From Sporosarcina sp. FSL K6-2383 (lineage in GTDB: Bacteria; Bacillota; Bacilli; Bacillales_A; Planococcaceae): a DNA stretch of 64,000 nucleotides. The position numbers were made by a program, and so were the translations under genes. Each line of letters starts with the position of its first letter. Position 1 is the stretch's first letter. This document shows, one piece after another, positions 44,329 through 53,470 of the stretch. The stretch is from contig NZ_CP152017.1 in the NCBI RefSeq assembly GCF_038618305.1, positions 1,155,501 through 1,219,500 on the forward strand. The letters are read 5' to 3'. The notes under the pieces are model-generated. The model was not told the DNA's origin and searched no databases. It worked only from the letters and a program-made list of their open reading frames with translations.

Positions 44329-45129
44329 TCAATAGGCGAGAATCTGTTTTGTAAAAGATTTGAAGTCATCTAAATGATGTTCAATGATTTCCTTCAAAAT
44401 AATAGTGTTAATAGCTTGGTAGTCATGAACTGCGATATTGCGGAAGCCAACCATTGACTTCATGTTAGTAGCGGTATCTTCAAGAATTACTTTATTTGCA
44501 TGAAGTAGCTCGAAGACTTCTCTACTCTTTTGGGGTATCACGAACTTTTTTTCAGCGGATACAAGCATGGCGAGATCAATACATGCCTCGCAAGCACGTT
44601 GGATATTCAATACGATCGAGTCCTGTTTTGTGAAATCTGTTAAATTATCTGGGTCACCAGCGTACACATCTTTTATTCTGGCATAGTATCTTTCAATAAC
44701 TGTGATTTTATTAAGAATGATATCATTCACCATAGACTGTCCAGTTTCATTAATTTTATCAATAATAGGCTGCCGTTCTTCGTTCAGCCTTGCGTACATG
44801 CTGTATGTGCGCATATGCAATTCCATTCGTAAGTTGTCGTTTTGGGAATAAATCACTTCGCCGGTCGAAAATATTTGTGCTGCAAAAACAGTGGATGCTT
44901 CTTTTAAATCAATCAAGTCAACTTCAATGCCAATGATGTCTGCTAATTGCTGTGCAAACATGAATAACTCATAGGAAGAAAATAATTGGTCTTCACGATA
45001 GAAAGCTACATCAATATCGCTTTCGCTATGAGTCGTACCTTTTGCATACGAGCCAAAAATGATGATAAAAGCGGGATCTAATTTTTCAGTGATAAACTCA
45101 CGAACCTGTTGGAAGATTTTATTGTGCAA
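44329..45129 (-). CDS. Fused MntA-type nucleotidyltransferase and HepT-type RNase domain
   Basis: A 266-aa protein joining the two halves of a type VII toxin-antitoxin pair. The N-terminal domain has the minimal nucleotidyltransferase motif GSx10DxD (Gly26-Ser27, Asp38, Asp40), as in MntA antitoxins that AMPylate the toxin. The C-terminal domain (about 133-266) is HepT-like, with the toxin's Rx4HxY motif as Arg230, His235, Tyr237 (RNIAVHDY). In the usual operon these are separate proteins; Met133 (MVNDIILNKI) sits where a normal HepT begins but has no ribosome site. Cis-modification and permanent silencing of the toxin, or a non-toxin role, are both possible. Confidence 0.82.
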   Translation of the reverse strand: MHNKIFQQVREFITEKLDPAFIIIFGSYAKGTTHSESDIDVAFYREDQLFSSYELFMFAQQLADIIGIEVDLIDLKEASTVFAAQIFSTGEVIYSQNDNLRMELHMRTYSMYARLNEERQPIIDKINETGQSMVNDIILNKITVIERYYARIKDVYAGDPDNLTDFTKQDSIVLNIQRACEACIDLAMLVSAEKKFVIPQKSREVFELLHANKVILEDTATNMKSMVGFRNIAVHDYQAINTIILKEIIEHHLDDFKSFTKQILAY

Positions 45130-45164
45130 AAAATCACTCCTTTACTAGTCTTTTTAGTATAACA

Positions 45165-46046
45165 TTAGCCAAAATAATAGTTGGCAATCTGATGAATAAA
45201 CTCTTCCTCAAGTTCACCTTTCTTTTTCACGATAATATACGTAGAAACGGCTGGCAAATCGAATAAATCAAAATGTGGTTGCATCAGTCTTCCTTCAATT
45301 AATTCACGCCGTACGATGGAGTGGGGCAGGAACGAGACACCGAGCCCTTCCTGAATGAATCGTTTGGCGATGTGCGCTTGTGTCACTTTCATCGTTCGGA
45401 TACCTGAGATGTGCTTGTTGAGGGTGAACAGCAAGTCGTCCCAAAAGACGGGATGATGGTGTGTGAATAAATAATTCTTCCGAAGTACATCTAGTATATC
45501 AATAGGCGGACCACTTTCTTCGTCATACTTATCGGTTGGTGTGATGAATAAAATGGGATCCTCATAAATACGGATGGATTCTATGTTTTTTAATTTGGCA
45601 TCCAGCGCGGAGATGCCAAGATGGACATCGCCGTTATCAACTAGATATTCAATCGTTTCCGATTCTTCAATACGGATGGAAATTTCGATGTCTTTATGAC
45701 GCTCGATGAATGTCCGCAAAAAATAAGGTAAAATCGTCTCAGCCATTAAGGGTGAAATGGCAATCGTCCAGTTCCGGCGATAGCGTTGCGAAAACGCCTG
45801 CATTCGATTGACGCTTGCATCGACATCGTTGGTGAGCCGTATAGCCTCAGGATAAAAAACTCTACCAGCATCCGTCAAAGTGACACGGTTGTTGACACGG
45901 TCAAACAGTTTCGTCCCCAGTTGTTCCTCGAGTAGTCGGATATGGACAGTCACACTTGGTTGGGACAACATCAATTTCTCTGAAGCTTTGCGGAAATTTA
46001 ATGTTTCAGCGGCGATAACGAACGTTTTTAGCCATTGATAATCCAT
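45165..46046 (-). CDS. citR: LysR-family regulator CitR-like
   Basis: A 293-aa LysR-type regulator with an N-terminal winged HTH (WLKTFVIAAETLNFRKASEKLMLSQPSVTVHIRLLEEQLGTKLF) and a C-terminal effector-binding domain. It is divergent from a citrate synthase gene with a gap of about 105 bp, the same arrangement as citR-citA of B. subtilis, where CitR represses citA. This context, rather than sequence alone, supports the name. Confidence 0.82.
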   Translation of the reverse strand: MDYQWLKTFVIAAETLNFRKASEKLMLSQPSVTVHIRLLEEQLGTKLFDRVNNRVTLTDAGRVFYPEAIRLTNDVDASVNRMQAFSQRYRRNWTIAISPLMAETILPYFLRTFIERHKDIEISIRIEESETIEYLVDNGDVHLGISALDAKLKNIESIRIYEDPILFITPTDKYDEESGPPIDILDVLRKNYLFTHHHPVFWDDLLFTLNKHISGIRTMKVTQAHIAKRFIQEGLGVSFLPHSIVRRELIEGRLMQPHFDLFDLPAVSTYIIVKKKGELEEEFIHQIANYYFG

Positions 46047-46100
46047 TAGGTCTCTCCTTCTTAATTAATAATAGTAATCATTTCGATGAAAAACATTCAA

Positions 46101-46129
46101 TTTATATAATCATACCTCGCCCTTATACT
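46101..46129 (+). promoter_or_regulatory. Candidate promoter of citA
   Basis: TTTATA at 46101-46106 and TATACT at 46124-46129 with a 17-base spacer. It lies in the citR-citA divergent gap, where a LysR site is expected; none was clear. Confidence 0.45.
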
Positions 46130-46152
46130 AAAGAAAAGAAGGAGGAATCGTG

Positions 46153-47259
46153 ATGTTTCAAAAAGGGTTGAAAGATGTTGTAGCTGTTAATACGAAAATT
46201 GCATCTGTCGATGGAGAGAAGGGAGAATTGCGCTATCGGGGCGTTTTAGTAGGTGATCTCGTATCGTCTTATTCATTTGAGGAAATAGCTTACTTCATGT
46301 GGCGTGGACATTTTTCGGTGGAAATGGAACAAAGACTCATGAATGAAAAATTGCTAGTAGGAAGGGAACTACCTCAACATATCACCGCAATCATCGATGC
46401 ATTCCCTCATGAGGTGTCCTTGATGGATGCCATGCGGACGGCTATTTCTGCGTATGCACACGCAAACTTTAACGAAGAAACAGTTGAGGATCAGGCCATT
46501 ATTTTGACGGCAGCTCTTCCAGTAATCATCGCTCGTCATTACCGAAATCAGCAGGGGAAACCGATCGTGGAAGCAAATTCAACTTTATCACACACGGCCA
46601 ATTATTTATGGATGCTGACAGGCGTTCCTCCGAATGAAGTACAAATCGAGGCACTCGAAACCTATTTGAAATTGACAATGGAGCATGGTTTGAACGCTTC
46701 GACTTTTGCCGCGCGTGTCACAATTTCAACTGAATCGGATATCACTTCAGCTGTCACATCAGCCATTGGCACGATGAAAGGCCCGTTACACGGTGGCGCA
46801 CCCTCGGCTGTCATTGAATTATTGGAAGAAATCAAAACACCCGAAAATATCCGTTCAGTGATTGAAAAGAAAATGAAGGATGGTGAACGAATTATGGGAT
46901 TCGGCCACCGCATTTATAAAACGGAAGATCCAAGGTCAATACTATTGAGAGATAAATGCGTCAGTATGTCAGGAAAAGACAATTGGTTAGACTTGGCGAC
47001 TGAGGCCGAAAAGGAAATTATCGCTTTGCTAGAGACGTACAAGCCGGGACGAAAACTGTACACCAATGTCGAATATTATGCCGCTGCCATTATGCGCTCA
47101 ATCAATATGCCACCAGAATTATTCACGCCGACATTTAGTGCAGCAAGAGTTGTTGGTTGGACGGCACATGCAATGGAGCAGTTGAGTGACAACACCATTT
47201 TTCGTCCGCAGTCCGTGTATGTAGGGGAGAATAGGTTGATTGAAAATAGCCAGCAATGA
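46153..47259 (+). CDS. citA: Citrate synthase, CitA-like
   Basis: A 368-aa short (type II, dimeric Gram-positive) citrate synthase condensing oxaloacetate and acetyl-CoA. Motifs are GELRYRGVLVGDLV, MEHGLNASTFAARV with the catalytic His, GPLHGGAPSAV, IMGFGHRIYKTEDPR, and NVEYYAAAIMRSINMPPELFTPTFSAARVVGWTAH. ATG 46153 has GGAGG 7 bases upstream. The divergent LysR gene identifies it as the minor, regulated synthase rather than the TCA-cycle citZ, which is normally beside icd and mdh. Confidence 0.9.
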   Translation: MFQKGLKDVVAVNTKIASVDGEKGELRYRGVLVGDLVSSYSFEEIAYFMWRGHFSVEMEQRLMNEKLLVGRELPQHITAIIDAFPHEVSLMDAMRTAISAYAHANFNEETVEDQAIILTAALPVIIARHYRNQQGKPIVEANSTLSHTANYLWMLTGVPPNEVQIEALETYLKLTMEHGLNASTFAARVTISTESDITSAVTSAIGTMKGPLHGGAPSAVIELLEEIKTPENIRSVIEKKMKDGERIMGFGHRIYKTEDPRSILLRDKCVSMSGKDNWLDLATEAEKEIIALLETYKPGRKLYTNVEYYAAAIMRSINMPPELFTPTFSAARVVGWTAHAMEQLSDNTIFRPQSVYVGENRLIENSQQ

Positions 47260-47318
47260 CAACCTCATACTGATCTTAAGGTCTTCAAAATTTCGCTTGC
47301 GAATCAATATATCTAAGA

Positions 47319-47363
47319 AAAACTCCGGCAAAATCTTCGTTAGAAGACGCAGCCGGAGTTTCT
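47319..47363. terminator. Bidirectional terminator between citA and the 384-aa lipoprotein gene
   Basis: AACTCCGGC pairs with GCCGGAGTT, with an inner CTTC/GAAG pair. T-rich flanks occur on both strands and the genes are convergent. Confidence 0.85.
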
Positions 47364-47368
47364 TATAC

Positions 47369-48523
47369 TTAGTGTGTAGTTAACCAAAATTCATGGACTT
47401 GGCCAGATTCATTACCATCCACCTTCAAGCGAGAATCGCCAATGTGAAATATCATATAATTTGTATCAGCCATTTCATCCTTTCCGCTTTCTACAGGCTC
47501 ACCTAAAATAGTGATAAGTGAGGAGAGGTCGTTGATAATCAAGGTGCCATCTAGCGTAATATAAGTGATTTCACGTGTTGCTTCATCGTAAAAATAGCTA
47601 CTACCGCCGGGGTAAGCATAATAATTTCCACCCTCATAGTAATCGTGATGAAGATAATCCGGGAATTCTTCCAGTACTCTATCAATGGAATCGCCCAAGT
47701 GAATGGAATTATTAAGAAGCATTCCTTTCTTAACGACCTCTGCAAACTCATCGGTCAAGGTGATATGAGGGAATGAGATATATTCGGCTTCATGTTCATC
47801 CCATAATTGCGTGAAGTATTCACCAGACTCCCAACCGTACATATCATCCTGTACATACTGCCTCATATCATAGGTAGTAAAATCATGCGTAGTTGCATCC
47901 CACTGCCAAGTCGTATAAAACCAGCCGATGCCTTTGCTTTCATCGCTTCCATCATTATAAAGATATGCTTGTAAATAATGATCTTCGATGAATTTTACTT
48001 GATCACTTGTAATTAAAAGTTGAGGTTCTCCCTCAAAAGTGACTTGCTGCATTTCCTCACCCGTATAGATCCACATCGTAACTGTATTGCCAGCTGCTTC
48101 ATCAGATGCAATCCATGTCATCATTGTTTGATCCCCGAATGTATATATTTTGAATGGCGATTTGTCTAGATCAATGCTGGCGGCTTCGAGGCCTGAGGCA
48201 AGATGCTCCTGCAAAATTCCGTGAGTGCCTTCGACTAAGTAGAACGCTAGATTGCCGTTATATTGCTTACCATTCTCTGTCGTTGTACCGTCATCTGATA
48301 CGAGGTAAAGCCGCGCAGTACGTGCAGCATCCTGTACTTCCCACGAATAAAGAGCATTTTCTTTTATTTTTTCAATAGGTGTCGTTTCTTGCACAACCTC
48401 TTGCTTCTCTTCTACTTCAGTAGGAATATCCTGTTCCAGCGGCTGTTTTATTGTCTCCTCTTGGCAGGCCGATAAAAGAAGAATGCTACAAATCAGGAGT
48501 ACGATCGGATACCGTTTTATCAT
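47369..48523 (-). CDS. Hypothetical lipoprotein
   Basis: A 384-aa exported lipoprotein. The signal sequence ends in the lipobox LLLSAC (lipidated Cys20) and is followed by a Glu/Pro/Thr-rich linker. The rest is acidic and rich in aromatic residues (for example IGWFYTTWQWDATTHDF, YYEGGNYYAYPGG), predicted mostly beta. No known domain was recognised. It stands alone, divergent from the S9 peptidase gene. Confidence 0.8.
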   Translation of the reverse strand: MIKRYPIVLLICSILLLSACQEETIKQPLEQDIPTEVEEKQEVVQETTPIEKIKENALYSWEVQDAARTARLYLVSDDGTTTENGKQYNGNLAFYLVEGTHGILQEHLASGLEAASIDLDKSPFKIYTFGDQTMMTWIASDEAAGNTVTMWIYTGEEMQQVTFEGEPQLLITSDQVKFIEDHYLQAYLYNDGSDESKGIGWFYTTWQWDATTHDFTTYDMRQYVQDDMYGWESGEYFTQLWDEHEAEYISFPHITLTDEFAEVVKKGMLLNNSIHLGDSIDRVLEEFPDYLHHDYYEGGNYYAYPGGSSYFYDEATREITYITLDGTLIINDLSSLITILGEPVESGKDEMADTNYMIFHIGDSRLKVDGNESGQVHEFWLTTH

Positions 48524-48679
48524 TTTTTACATCCTTTCCGTAATGAAATAAATGACATTTGAATTATAAGCATACCAGATAATTCATGTGGAAATGGCCA
48601 CGAGGGGTTGTCATATGAAAAAAGGAAAATTCCTACGAGTGTCGAAGTAAGTAGACAGGAAAAGCGTAAGGGGGAATAG

Positions 48680-50659
48680 ATGATGGAAAAACGTAAAGTA
48701 GCAGTAGATGATTTATTCACATTACAGTCTGTGACGGATCCGCAGCTGGCGCCGAATGGTAAGGAAGCGATATTTGTGCGCACGCATATTGAGGAAGAGG
48801 ACAATCAATATGTATCGAATTTATTCCACGTGGATTTGGTAACGAATGAGGTGACGCAGTGGACGCATGGCAAAGGAACTTTGTCTTCACCGAGATGGTC
48901 AGCAGATGGCAAGAAAATCGCCTTTTTATCGGATCGTGAAGACAAAAGTCAAGTGTTCATCTTGTCGGCAAGGGGCGGAGAAGCAAAGAAACTGACATCG
49001 TTTGAAAAAGGTGTTTCAAGTTTCCTCTGGTCGCCATGCGGCAATCAAATCTGGATGAACGCTGTCGTCAAAGAAGGCCAGACCTTTACGGATAAAGAGG
49101 AAAAGGAAGAGAAGAAAAAACCAGAGCCCTACCGTGTAACAACGATGAAGTATCAGATGGATGGCGCAGGCCTGTTGCCGCAAGATACGTTTAGGCAAAT
49201 TGGCGTGGTCGACATTGAAACGGGTGATGTGACACAGTTCACAGCAGGCAATTACCAGCATAGTTTACAAGCGATATCACATGATGGCAAGAAATTAATT
49301 ATCGGTGTCAATCGACAAGATAATTTAGATTATGAATTCCGTCAGCCGTTATTCATCGTTGATATTGAGACGAAAGAAGAGACAGTTCTAATTGAAGAAG
49401 AAGGTTATTACGGTGGCGCGCAGTTTTCAAATGACGATCATTACATTGCGTTTGTTGGCTCAGATCGTACATACCAAAATGCAACACATGGCGATGTGTA
49501 TGTCTATGATATGCAAGAGAGAACGCTTGTAAATGTGACGGAAAGCATTGATGCACCGGTTGGGGATTATTCAGTCGCGGATCATCAGCAAGGAGGAAAT
49601 GCGCCGGCAGTAGTTTGGACGCAAGGCAACCACTTGTATTTTCAATTGTCGACAATGGGCGATGTACAACTGTATTTTGCGACGCTGGAAGGGGAGGTAT
49701 ATCCGGCATCACCAGATAATGAACACGTCTATGGCTATGACATTTCTATAGATGGTGAATTTGCTTTGGTCGCAGCCAGCAATGCCGTTAACCCAGGTGA
49801 GCTGTATAAGCAAATGATCGCAACGGGCGAAAGGGAAGCGTTCACTTCATTCAACGCAACGTATGTAGAGGAAGTTGAACTTGTTGAGCCAGAAGCGATT
49901 TCCTATACAGGAGCAACAAATTGGGATGTCCATGGGTGGCTGATGAAACCGGCGGGCTATGAAGAGGGCAAGAAATACCCGCTAATTGTTGAAATCCACG
50001 GGGGACCACATGCGATGTACGCCAATACTTATTTCCATGAATTGCAGCTATTGGCAGCGCAAGGATATGGTGTACTATATGTCAATCCACGCGGTAGCCA
50101 TAGCTATAGTCAGGAATTTGTAGATGCGGTACGCGGCGATTATGGTGGCGGGGATTATGAGGATATTATGGCAGGACTAGACTATGTCATTGCAGAAAAT
50201 AATTGGATTGACACGGAACGTCTTGGTGTTACAGGCGGTAGCTATGGCGGCTTCATGACGAACTGGATTGTGGGTCATACGAATCGTTTTAAAGCAGCGG
50301 TTACACAGCGTTCAATCTCCAATTGGATCAGTTTCTTTGGTGTGTCTGATATCGGTTATTATTTCAGCGATTGGCAAATTGGAGCGGATATGACGGATGT
50401 CGACAAGCTATGGAAGCATTCACCGTTGAAATATGCGAAGAACATTGAAACACCTCTGTTAATCTTACACTCAGAAAAAGATTTTCGCTGCCCAATTGAA
50501 CAGGCGGAGCAACTGTATATGACATTGAAAAGCATGGGCAAAGAAACAGAATTTGTGCGTTTCCCAGATGCGGACCATAACTTATCGCGTACGGGTACAC
50601 CGAATTTACGTGTGGCAAGGCTTAATGAAATGACGGGTTGGTTTGCGAAATATCTATAA
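48680..50659 (+). CDS. S9-family prolyl oligopeptidase / acylaminoacyl peptidase-like
   Basis: A 659-aa cytoplasmic serine peptidase with an N-terminal WD40-like beta-propeller (about 1-390; PRWSADGKKIAFLSDRED, FLWSPCGNQIW) and a C-terminal alpha/beta hydrolase domain. The catalytic Ser (about 521) lies in GVTGGSYGGFMTNW, Asp in LILHSEKDFRCP, and His in FPDADHNLS. It resembles YuxL of B. subtilis. Such enzymes release N-terminal residues or acylated residues from peptides. There is no signal peptide. Two adjacent ATGs (48680, 48683) follow GGGGGA; either could be used. Confidence 0.9.
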   Translation: MMEKRKVAVDDLFTLQSVTDPQLAPNGKEAIFVRTHIEEEDNQYVSNLFHVDLVTNEVTQWTHGKGTLSSPRWSADGKKIAFLSDREDKSQVFILSARGGEAKKLTSFEKGVSSFLWSPCGNQIWMNAVVKEGQTFTDKEEKEEKKKPEPYRVTTMKYQMDGAGLLPQDTFRQIGVVDIETGDVTQFTAGNYQHSLQAISHDGKKLIIGVNRQDNLDYEFRQPLFIVDIETKEETVLIEEEGYYGGAQFSNDDHYIAFVGSDRTYQNATHGDVYVYDMQERTLVNVTESIDAPVGDYSVADHQQGGNAPAVVWTQGNHLYFQLSTMGDVQLYFATLEGEVYPASPDNEHVYGYDISIDGEFALVAASNAVNPGELYKQMIATGEREAFTSFNATYVEEVELVEPEAISYTGATNWDVHGWLMKPAGYEEGKKYPLIVEIHGGPHAMYANTYFHELQLLAAQGYGVLYVNPRGSHSYSQEFVDAVRGDYGGGDYEDIMAGLDYVIAENNWIDTERLGVTGGSYGGFMTNWIVGHTNRFKAAVTQRSISNWISFFGVSDIGYYFSDWQIGADMTDVDKLWKHSPLKYAKNIETPLLILHSEKDFRCPIEQAEQLYMTLKSMGKETEFVRFPDADHNLSRTGTPNLRVARLNEMTGWFAKYL

Positions 50660-50791
50660 TTTTATTCAGTCCGGGTTTAAACCCCGGCTGAATAAAATTA
50701 AAAGCCTTCGGCTGATGCCATAGATTTTTAAAGGGATTTATCGAGCAAGCTCGATAAAAATCTAGGCACAAATACGCCGAGACGTATTTGA
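50660..50791. repeat. Hairpin-rich interspersed repeat A, copy 3 (short)
   Basis: Hairpin 1 is TTTTATTCAG...CTGAATAAAA with an inner CCGGG/CCCGG (50660-50698), then the GCC..CGGC.GATG.CA link. Hairpin 2 is TTTTTA...ATCGAG/CTCGAT...TAAAAA, and hairpin 3 CAAATACG/CGTATTTG (50769-50790). Stem positions changed relative to copies 1 and 2 are changed on both sides. It sits directly upstream of the GNAT gene's ribosome site. Confidence 0.78.
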
Positions 50792-50811
50792 TTTGAATTG
50801 GAGGAACTGGA

Positions 50812-51357
50812 TTGACTTATATAAATGAAGGCGTCACGATACGCCAGATTACAGAACAAGATTTACCCCGTCTGTGGGAATTAAGTTTCAAAGAAGAAAA
50901 TCCCGAGTGGAAAAAGTGGGACGCGCCTTATTATGAACATCGGTCAATGCGGTACGACAAGTTTTTAGAACGGAAGGATAAAATGGTTGGCCGAGATGAT
51001 TATTGGGGTATCGAAGTCGATGGAGAATTAATCGGCATGGTTAGTTATTATTGGGAACATCAGCCGTCACTTTGGCTAGAAATGGGCATCGTTATTTATG
51101 AGCCGACATATTGGAGCGGCGGCTATGGAACAAAGGCTCTCGCGATGTGGACTAATCATTTATTTGATGAAATGCCTTTAGTCCGTGTCGGCTACACAAC
51201 GTGGTCTGGAAATGCGCGGATGATTAAAGTTGGCGAGAAGCTAGGTATGACGATGGAAGCACGCTTACGCAAAGTTCGTTTTTGGAACGACACGTACTAT
51301 GACTCGATTCGGATGGGGATTTTGCGTGAGGAGTGGGAGGCGCAAAGGGCGAAATGA
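50812..51357 (+). CDS. GNAT-family N-acetyltransferase (RimJ/RimL type)
   Basis: A 181-aa acetyltransferase. The acetyl-CoA-binding region shows WSGGYGTKALAMWTNHLFDEM, and NARMIKVGEKLGMTMEARLRKV is typical of the RimJ/RimL group, which acetylates ribosomal protein N-termini or small molecules. TTG at 50812 is the start because GGAGG lies 7 bases upstream. Its stop overlaps the next gene's ATG (ATGA), so they form an operon. Confidence 0.85.
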   Translation: MTYINEGVTIRQITEQDLPRLWELSFKEENPEWKKWDAPYYEHRSMRYDKFLERKDKMVGRDDYWGIEVDGELIGMVSYYWEHQPSLWLEMGIVIYEPTYWSGGYGTKALAMWTNHLFDEMPLVRVGYTTWSGNARMIKVGEKLGMTMEARLRKVRFWNDTYYDSIRMGILREEWEAQRAK

Positions 51358-51938
51358 GATGGTCGAAAGTGAAGGTACTGGCGGAAGATTTACTATGTGA
51401 CTCATTGAAAGGCCGGGTACATTACCAGGTGGTTGTCCATCGGAAAAGCCATGATCAGACAGGCAGTTTTAGGGTAACTCTTGATGGTATAGAGATATTT
51501 CGGGCTTCTGATATCCCATATAATAGGGCAGCAACTATACGTGGGGAGGAACTGACAAAGGAAAAGGCATTGTCTCCCATTGCCATGAGTGATTTGCAGG
51601 CAATACTAGAATCAGAAGAGTTGAGGCAACTGCACGCCGCATATGATGATGCAGAAGTTGAAGTGCAGAACCAAGGAATGTTCCCAGGATGGGAAATAAA
51701 ACGTCTCCTCTTCGATTATATTCACATACCGTTCGAGGAAGCAATTGCACATAAGCACCCTTTCGTGCGAGCAATCTCTTTATTCGACAGACGTTTTGGA
51801 AAAAGACGGCTTGTTGACATTGACTCACAACAAGAAAATGTGCTGGTAAAGAAGTTTTATGACATACGGGTTACCGCCGATAGTGGAAGATATGTTGCGA
51901 TGAAAGATGAATTGGTAGAGAAAGTGGAGCAGAAATAA
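51354..51938 (+). CDS. SF0329-family-like hypothetical protein
   Basis: A 194-aa soluble protein beginning MRWSKVKVLAEDLLCDSLKGRVHY, an N-terminus typical of the uncharacterised SF0329 family (MRWSKLK...GRVH). The C-terminal part contains HKHPFVRAISLFDRRFGKRRL, also family-like. ATG 51354 overlaps the GNAT stop and has AAAGGG upstream. Function is unknown; coupling to a GNAT gene may be incidental. Confidence 0.75.
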   Translation: MRWSKVKVLAEDLLCDSLKGRVHYQVVVHRKSHDQTGSFRVTLDGIEIFRASDIPYNRAATIRGEELTKEKALSPIAMSDLQAILESEELRQLHAAYDDAEVEVQNQGMFPGWEIKRLLFDYIHIPFEEAIAHKHPFVRAISLFDRRFGKRRLVDIDSQQENVLVKKFYDIRVTADSGRYVAMKDELVEKVEQK

Positions 51939-51939
51939 G

Positions 51940-51975
51940 GCGAGCCATTCCTTGTGAGAGGGATGGCTCGCTTTT
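51940..51975 (+). terminator. Intrinsic terminator of the GNAT operon
   Basis: GCGAGCCAT pairs with ATGGCTCGC, followed by TTTT. Confidence 0.88.
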
Positions 51976-52178
51976 GCGCGAAAAATAAAAGCGCTAACAA
52001 TAGGATTCGCTGACTTTACAAACCACACTATTTAAATTGTGTTGGATGAAGGCATAGGAGAAAGGGCATCAATGTCTTCTTCTCCTTTATTTTTGTATGA
52101 AAAAAGTAAATACAAGAGTATAATGGATAACATAGGAAATCTTTCAGACTACTAAGTAAGATCTTGGGAGGTAGAACG

Positions 52179-52463
52179 ATGGCTATACATAATATTATGG
52201 AGGAAATTGTATGTGAAGTGCTCGTTAAACATAAGGAGGATTTACAACTGACCTGCGGTTGCGACCGTTGTTTGGACGATATAAGGGCGATAGCGCTTAA
52301 TAATTTGTCACCACGTTATATCGTTCAGTTGGAGCATCGCCCATATGTGCGAGCGCCGTATACCGCGGATCGGCAAGGGGTTACCAATATCATGCTAATT
52401 GTGACGAAAGCTGCTGGAATTGTCTCACAAAGTCCCCGTTGTCAGGACCAAGTCTCCAAATAA
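52179..52463 (+). CDS. comFB: Late competence protein ComFB
   Basis: A 94-aa protein of the ComFB family with the cysteine cluster TCGCDRC (Cys26, Cys28, Cys31), followed by DDIRAIALNNLSPRYIV and the C-terminal IVTKAAGIVSQSP. Length and pattern match B. subtilis ComFB. Some ComFB-domain proteins in other phyla bind cyclic dinucleotides, but whether this one does is unknown. ATG 52179 has GGGAGG 7 bases upstream, and a TATAAT lies at 52119-52124. It is displaced: comFA and comFC are adjacent at 56150-58128, so comFB has left the operon. Confidence 0.87.
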   Translation: MAIHNIMEEIVCEVLVKHKEDLQLTCGCDRCLDDIRAIALNNLSPRYIVQLEHRPYVRAPYTADRQGVTNIMLIVTKAAGIVSQSPRCQDQVSK

Positions 52464-52497
52464 TGATAGTACGACTGAATAAGCCTTCACCTTACAA

Positions 52498-52544
52498 ATA
52501 AAAAAGGGACTACCGACTTGTCATTTGACTTTCGGATAGTCCCT
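52498..52544 (-). terminator. Intrinsic terminator of the enoyl-CoA hydratase gene
   Basis: On the minus strand AGGGACTA...CCGA-like stem pairs with TAGTCCCT and is followed by a T run (the A run at 52498-52504 in plus orientation). Confidence 0.82.
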
Positions 52545-52549
52545 ATTAC

Positions 52550-53326
52550 TCATTTTCCCTTAAATACCGGTTTCCGTTTCTCAGAAAATGCCGTTAGAGC
52601 TTCAATTCGGTCTTCTGTTGGAATTGTCATTTCATATGCTTTACGTTCGATGGCTAGACCTGTTTGCAAATCGACATTCATGCCGTGTTTGATCGCGAAC
52701 TTTGCTTGCTGTAAAGCAATCGGTCCATTGGCAAGCATTGAATCGGCAAATGCCGTTGTTTCTTGAAGTAAGTCTTCTGTTGATACCGTTTTTGTCACGA
52801 CACCATAGGCAAGTGCTTCCACAGCCGTCAATTTTCGAGCGGTTAAAATCAATTCAAGTGCCCTCGCTTCGCCGATCAACCGTGGCAACCGCTGTGTTCC
52901 GCCAGCTCCTGGAATGATCGCTAATCCAGTTTCCGTAAGCCCCATTAGCGCAGTGTCAGCCGCAATTCGAAAATCACATGCTAATGCCAACTCCATTCCA
53001 CCACCAAAAGCATAGCCATTCATCATTGCAATCGTCGGTTGTGGCAAGTTTTCAATCGCCGTAAAAACATCACCGATTTTGTAAATATTACGTTTCACTT
53101 GCCAATCTGTTAGCGTTTTACGCTCCTTTAAATCAGCCCCTACACTAAATGCCCGATCCCCAGCCCCTGTAAAAATCACAACGCGAATATCGGGATTAAT
53201 GCGAATAGATTCCGTAATCTGTCCCAATTCGACGAGCATATCGTAGTTGAACGCATTCATAGCTCCCGATCGGTTTAGCGTAATAAAAGCAGTATTGCCT
53301 GTTTGTTTATAGTGAATGGTTTCCAT
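52550..53326 (-). CDS. Enoyl-CoA hydratase/isomerase family protein
   Basis: A 258-aa crotonase-fold enzyme. The oxyanion-hole motif is FSVGADLKERK and the second hallmark NGYAFGGGMELALACDFRIA carries a Glu. The usual second catalytic Glu lies near LGLTETGLAIIPGAGGTQRLPRLIG. This full pattern suggests hydration of enoyl-CoA in fatty acid or amino acid breakdown. ATG 53326 has GGGAGG 8 bases upstream; the frame from 53374 is rejected. Monocistronic. Confidence 0.9.
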   Translation of the reverse strand: METIHYKQTGNTAFITLNRSGAMNAFNYDMLVELGQITESIRINPDIRVVIFTGAGDRAFSVGADLKERKTLTDWQVKRNIYKIGDVFTAIENLPQPTIAMMNGYAFGGGMELALACDFRIAADTALMGLTETGLAIIPGAGGTQRLPRLIGEARALELILTARKLTAVEALAYGVVTKTVSTEDLLQETTAFADSMLANGPIALQQAKFAIKHGMNVDLQTGLAIERKAYEMTIPTEDRIEALTAFSEKRKPVFKGK

Positions 53327-53470
53327 TAATAAAACCTCCCTAAATAAAAGTTGCGTGTAACTAAAACATACCATTTAACAAGACTGAATGCATCCTAAAA
53401 AGTTTGTTCTAGTGTTAATAGTTGTAAACTGGTATTTATTTGATATACTACTGAAAGTGAGGTGGAATAA

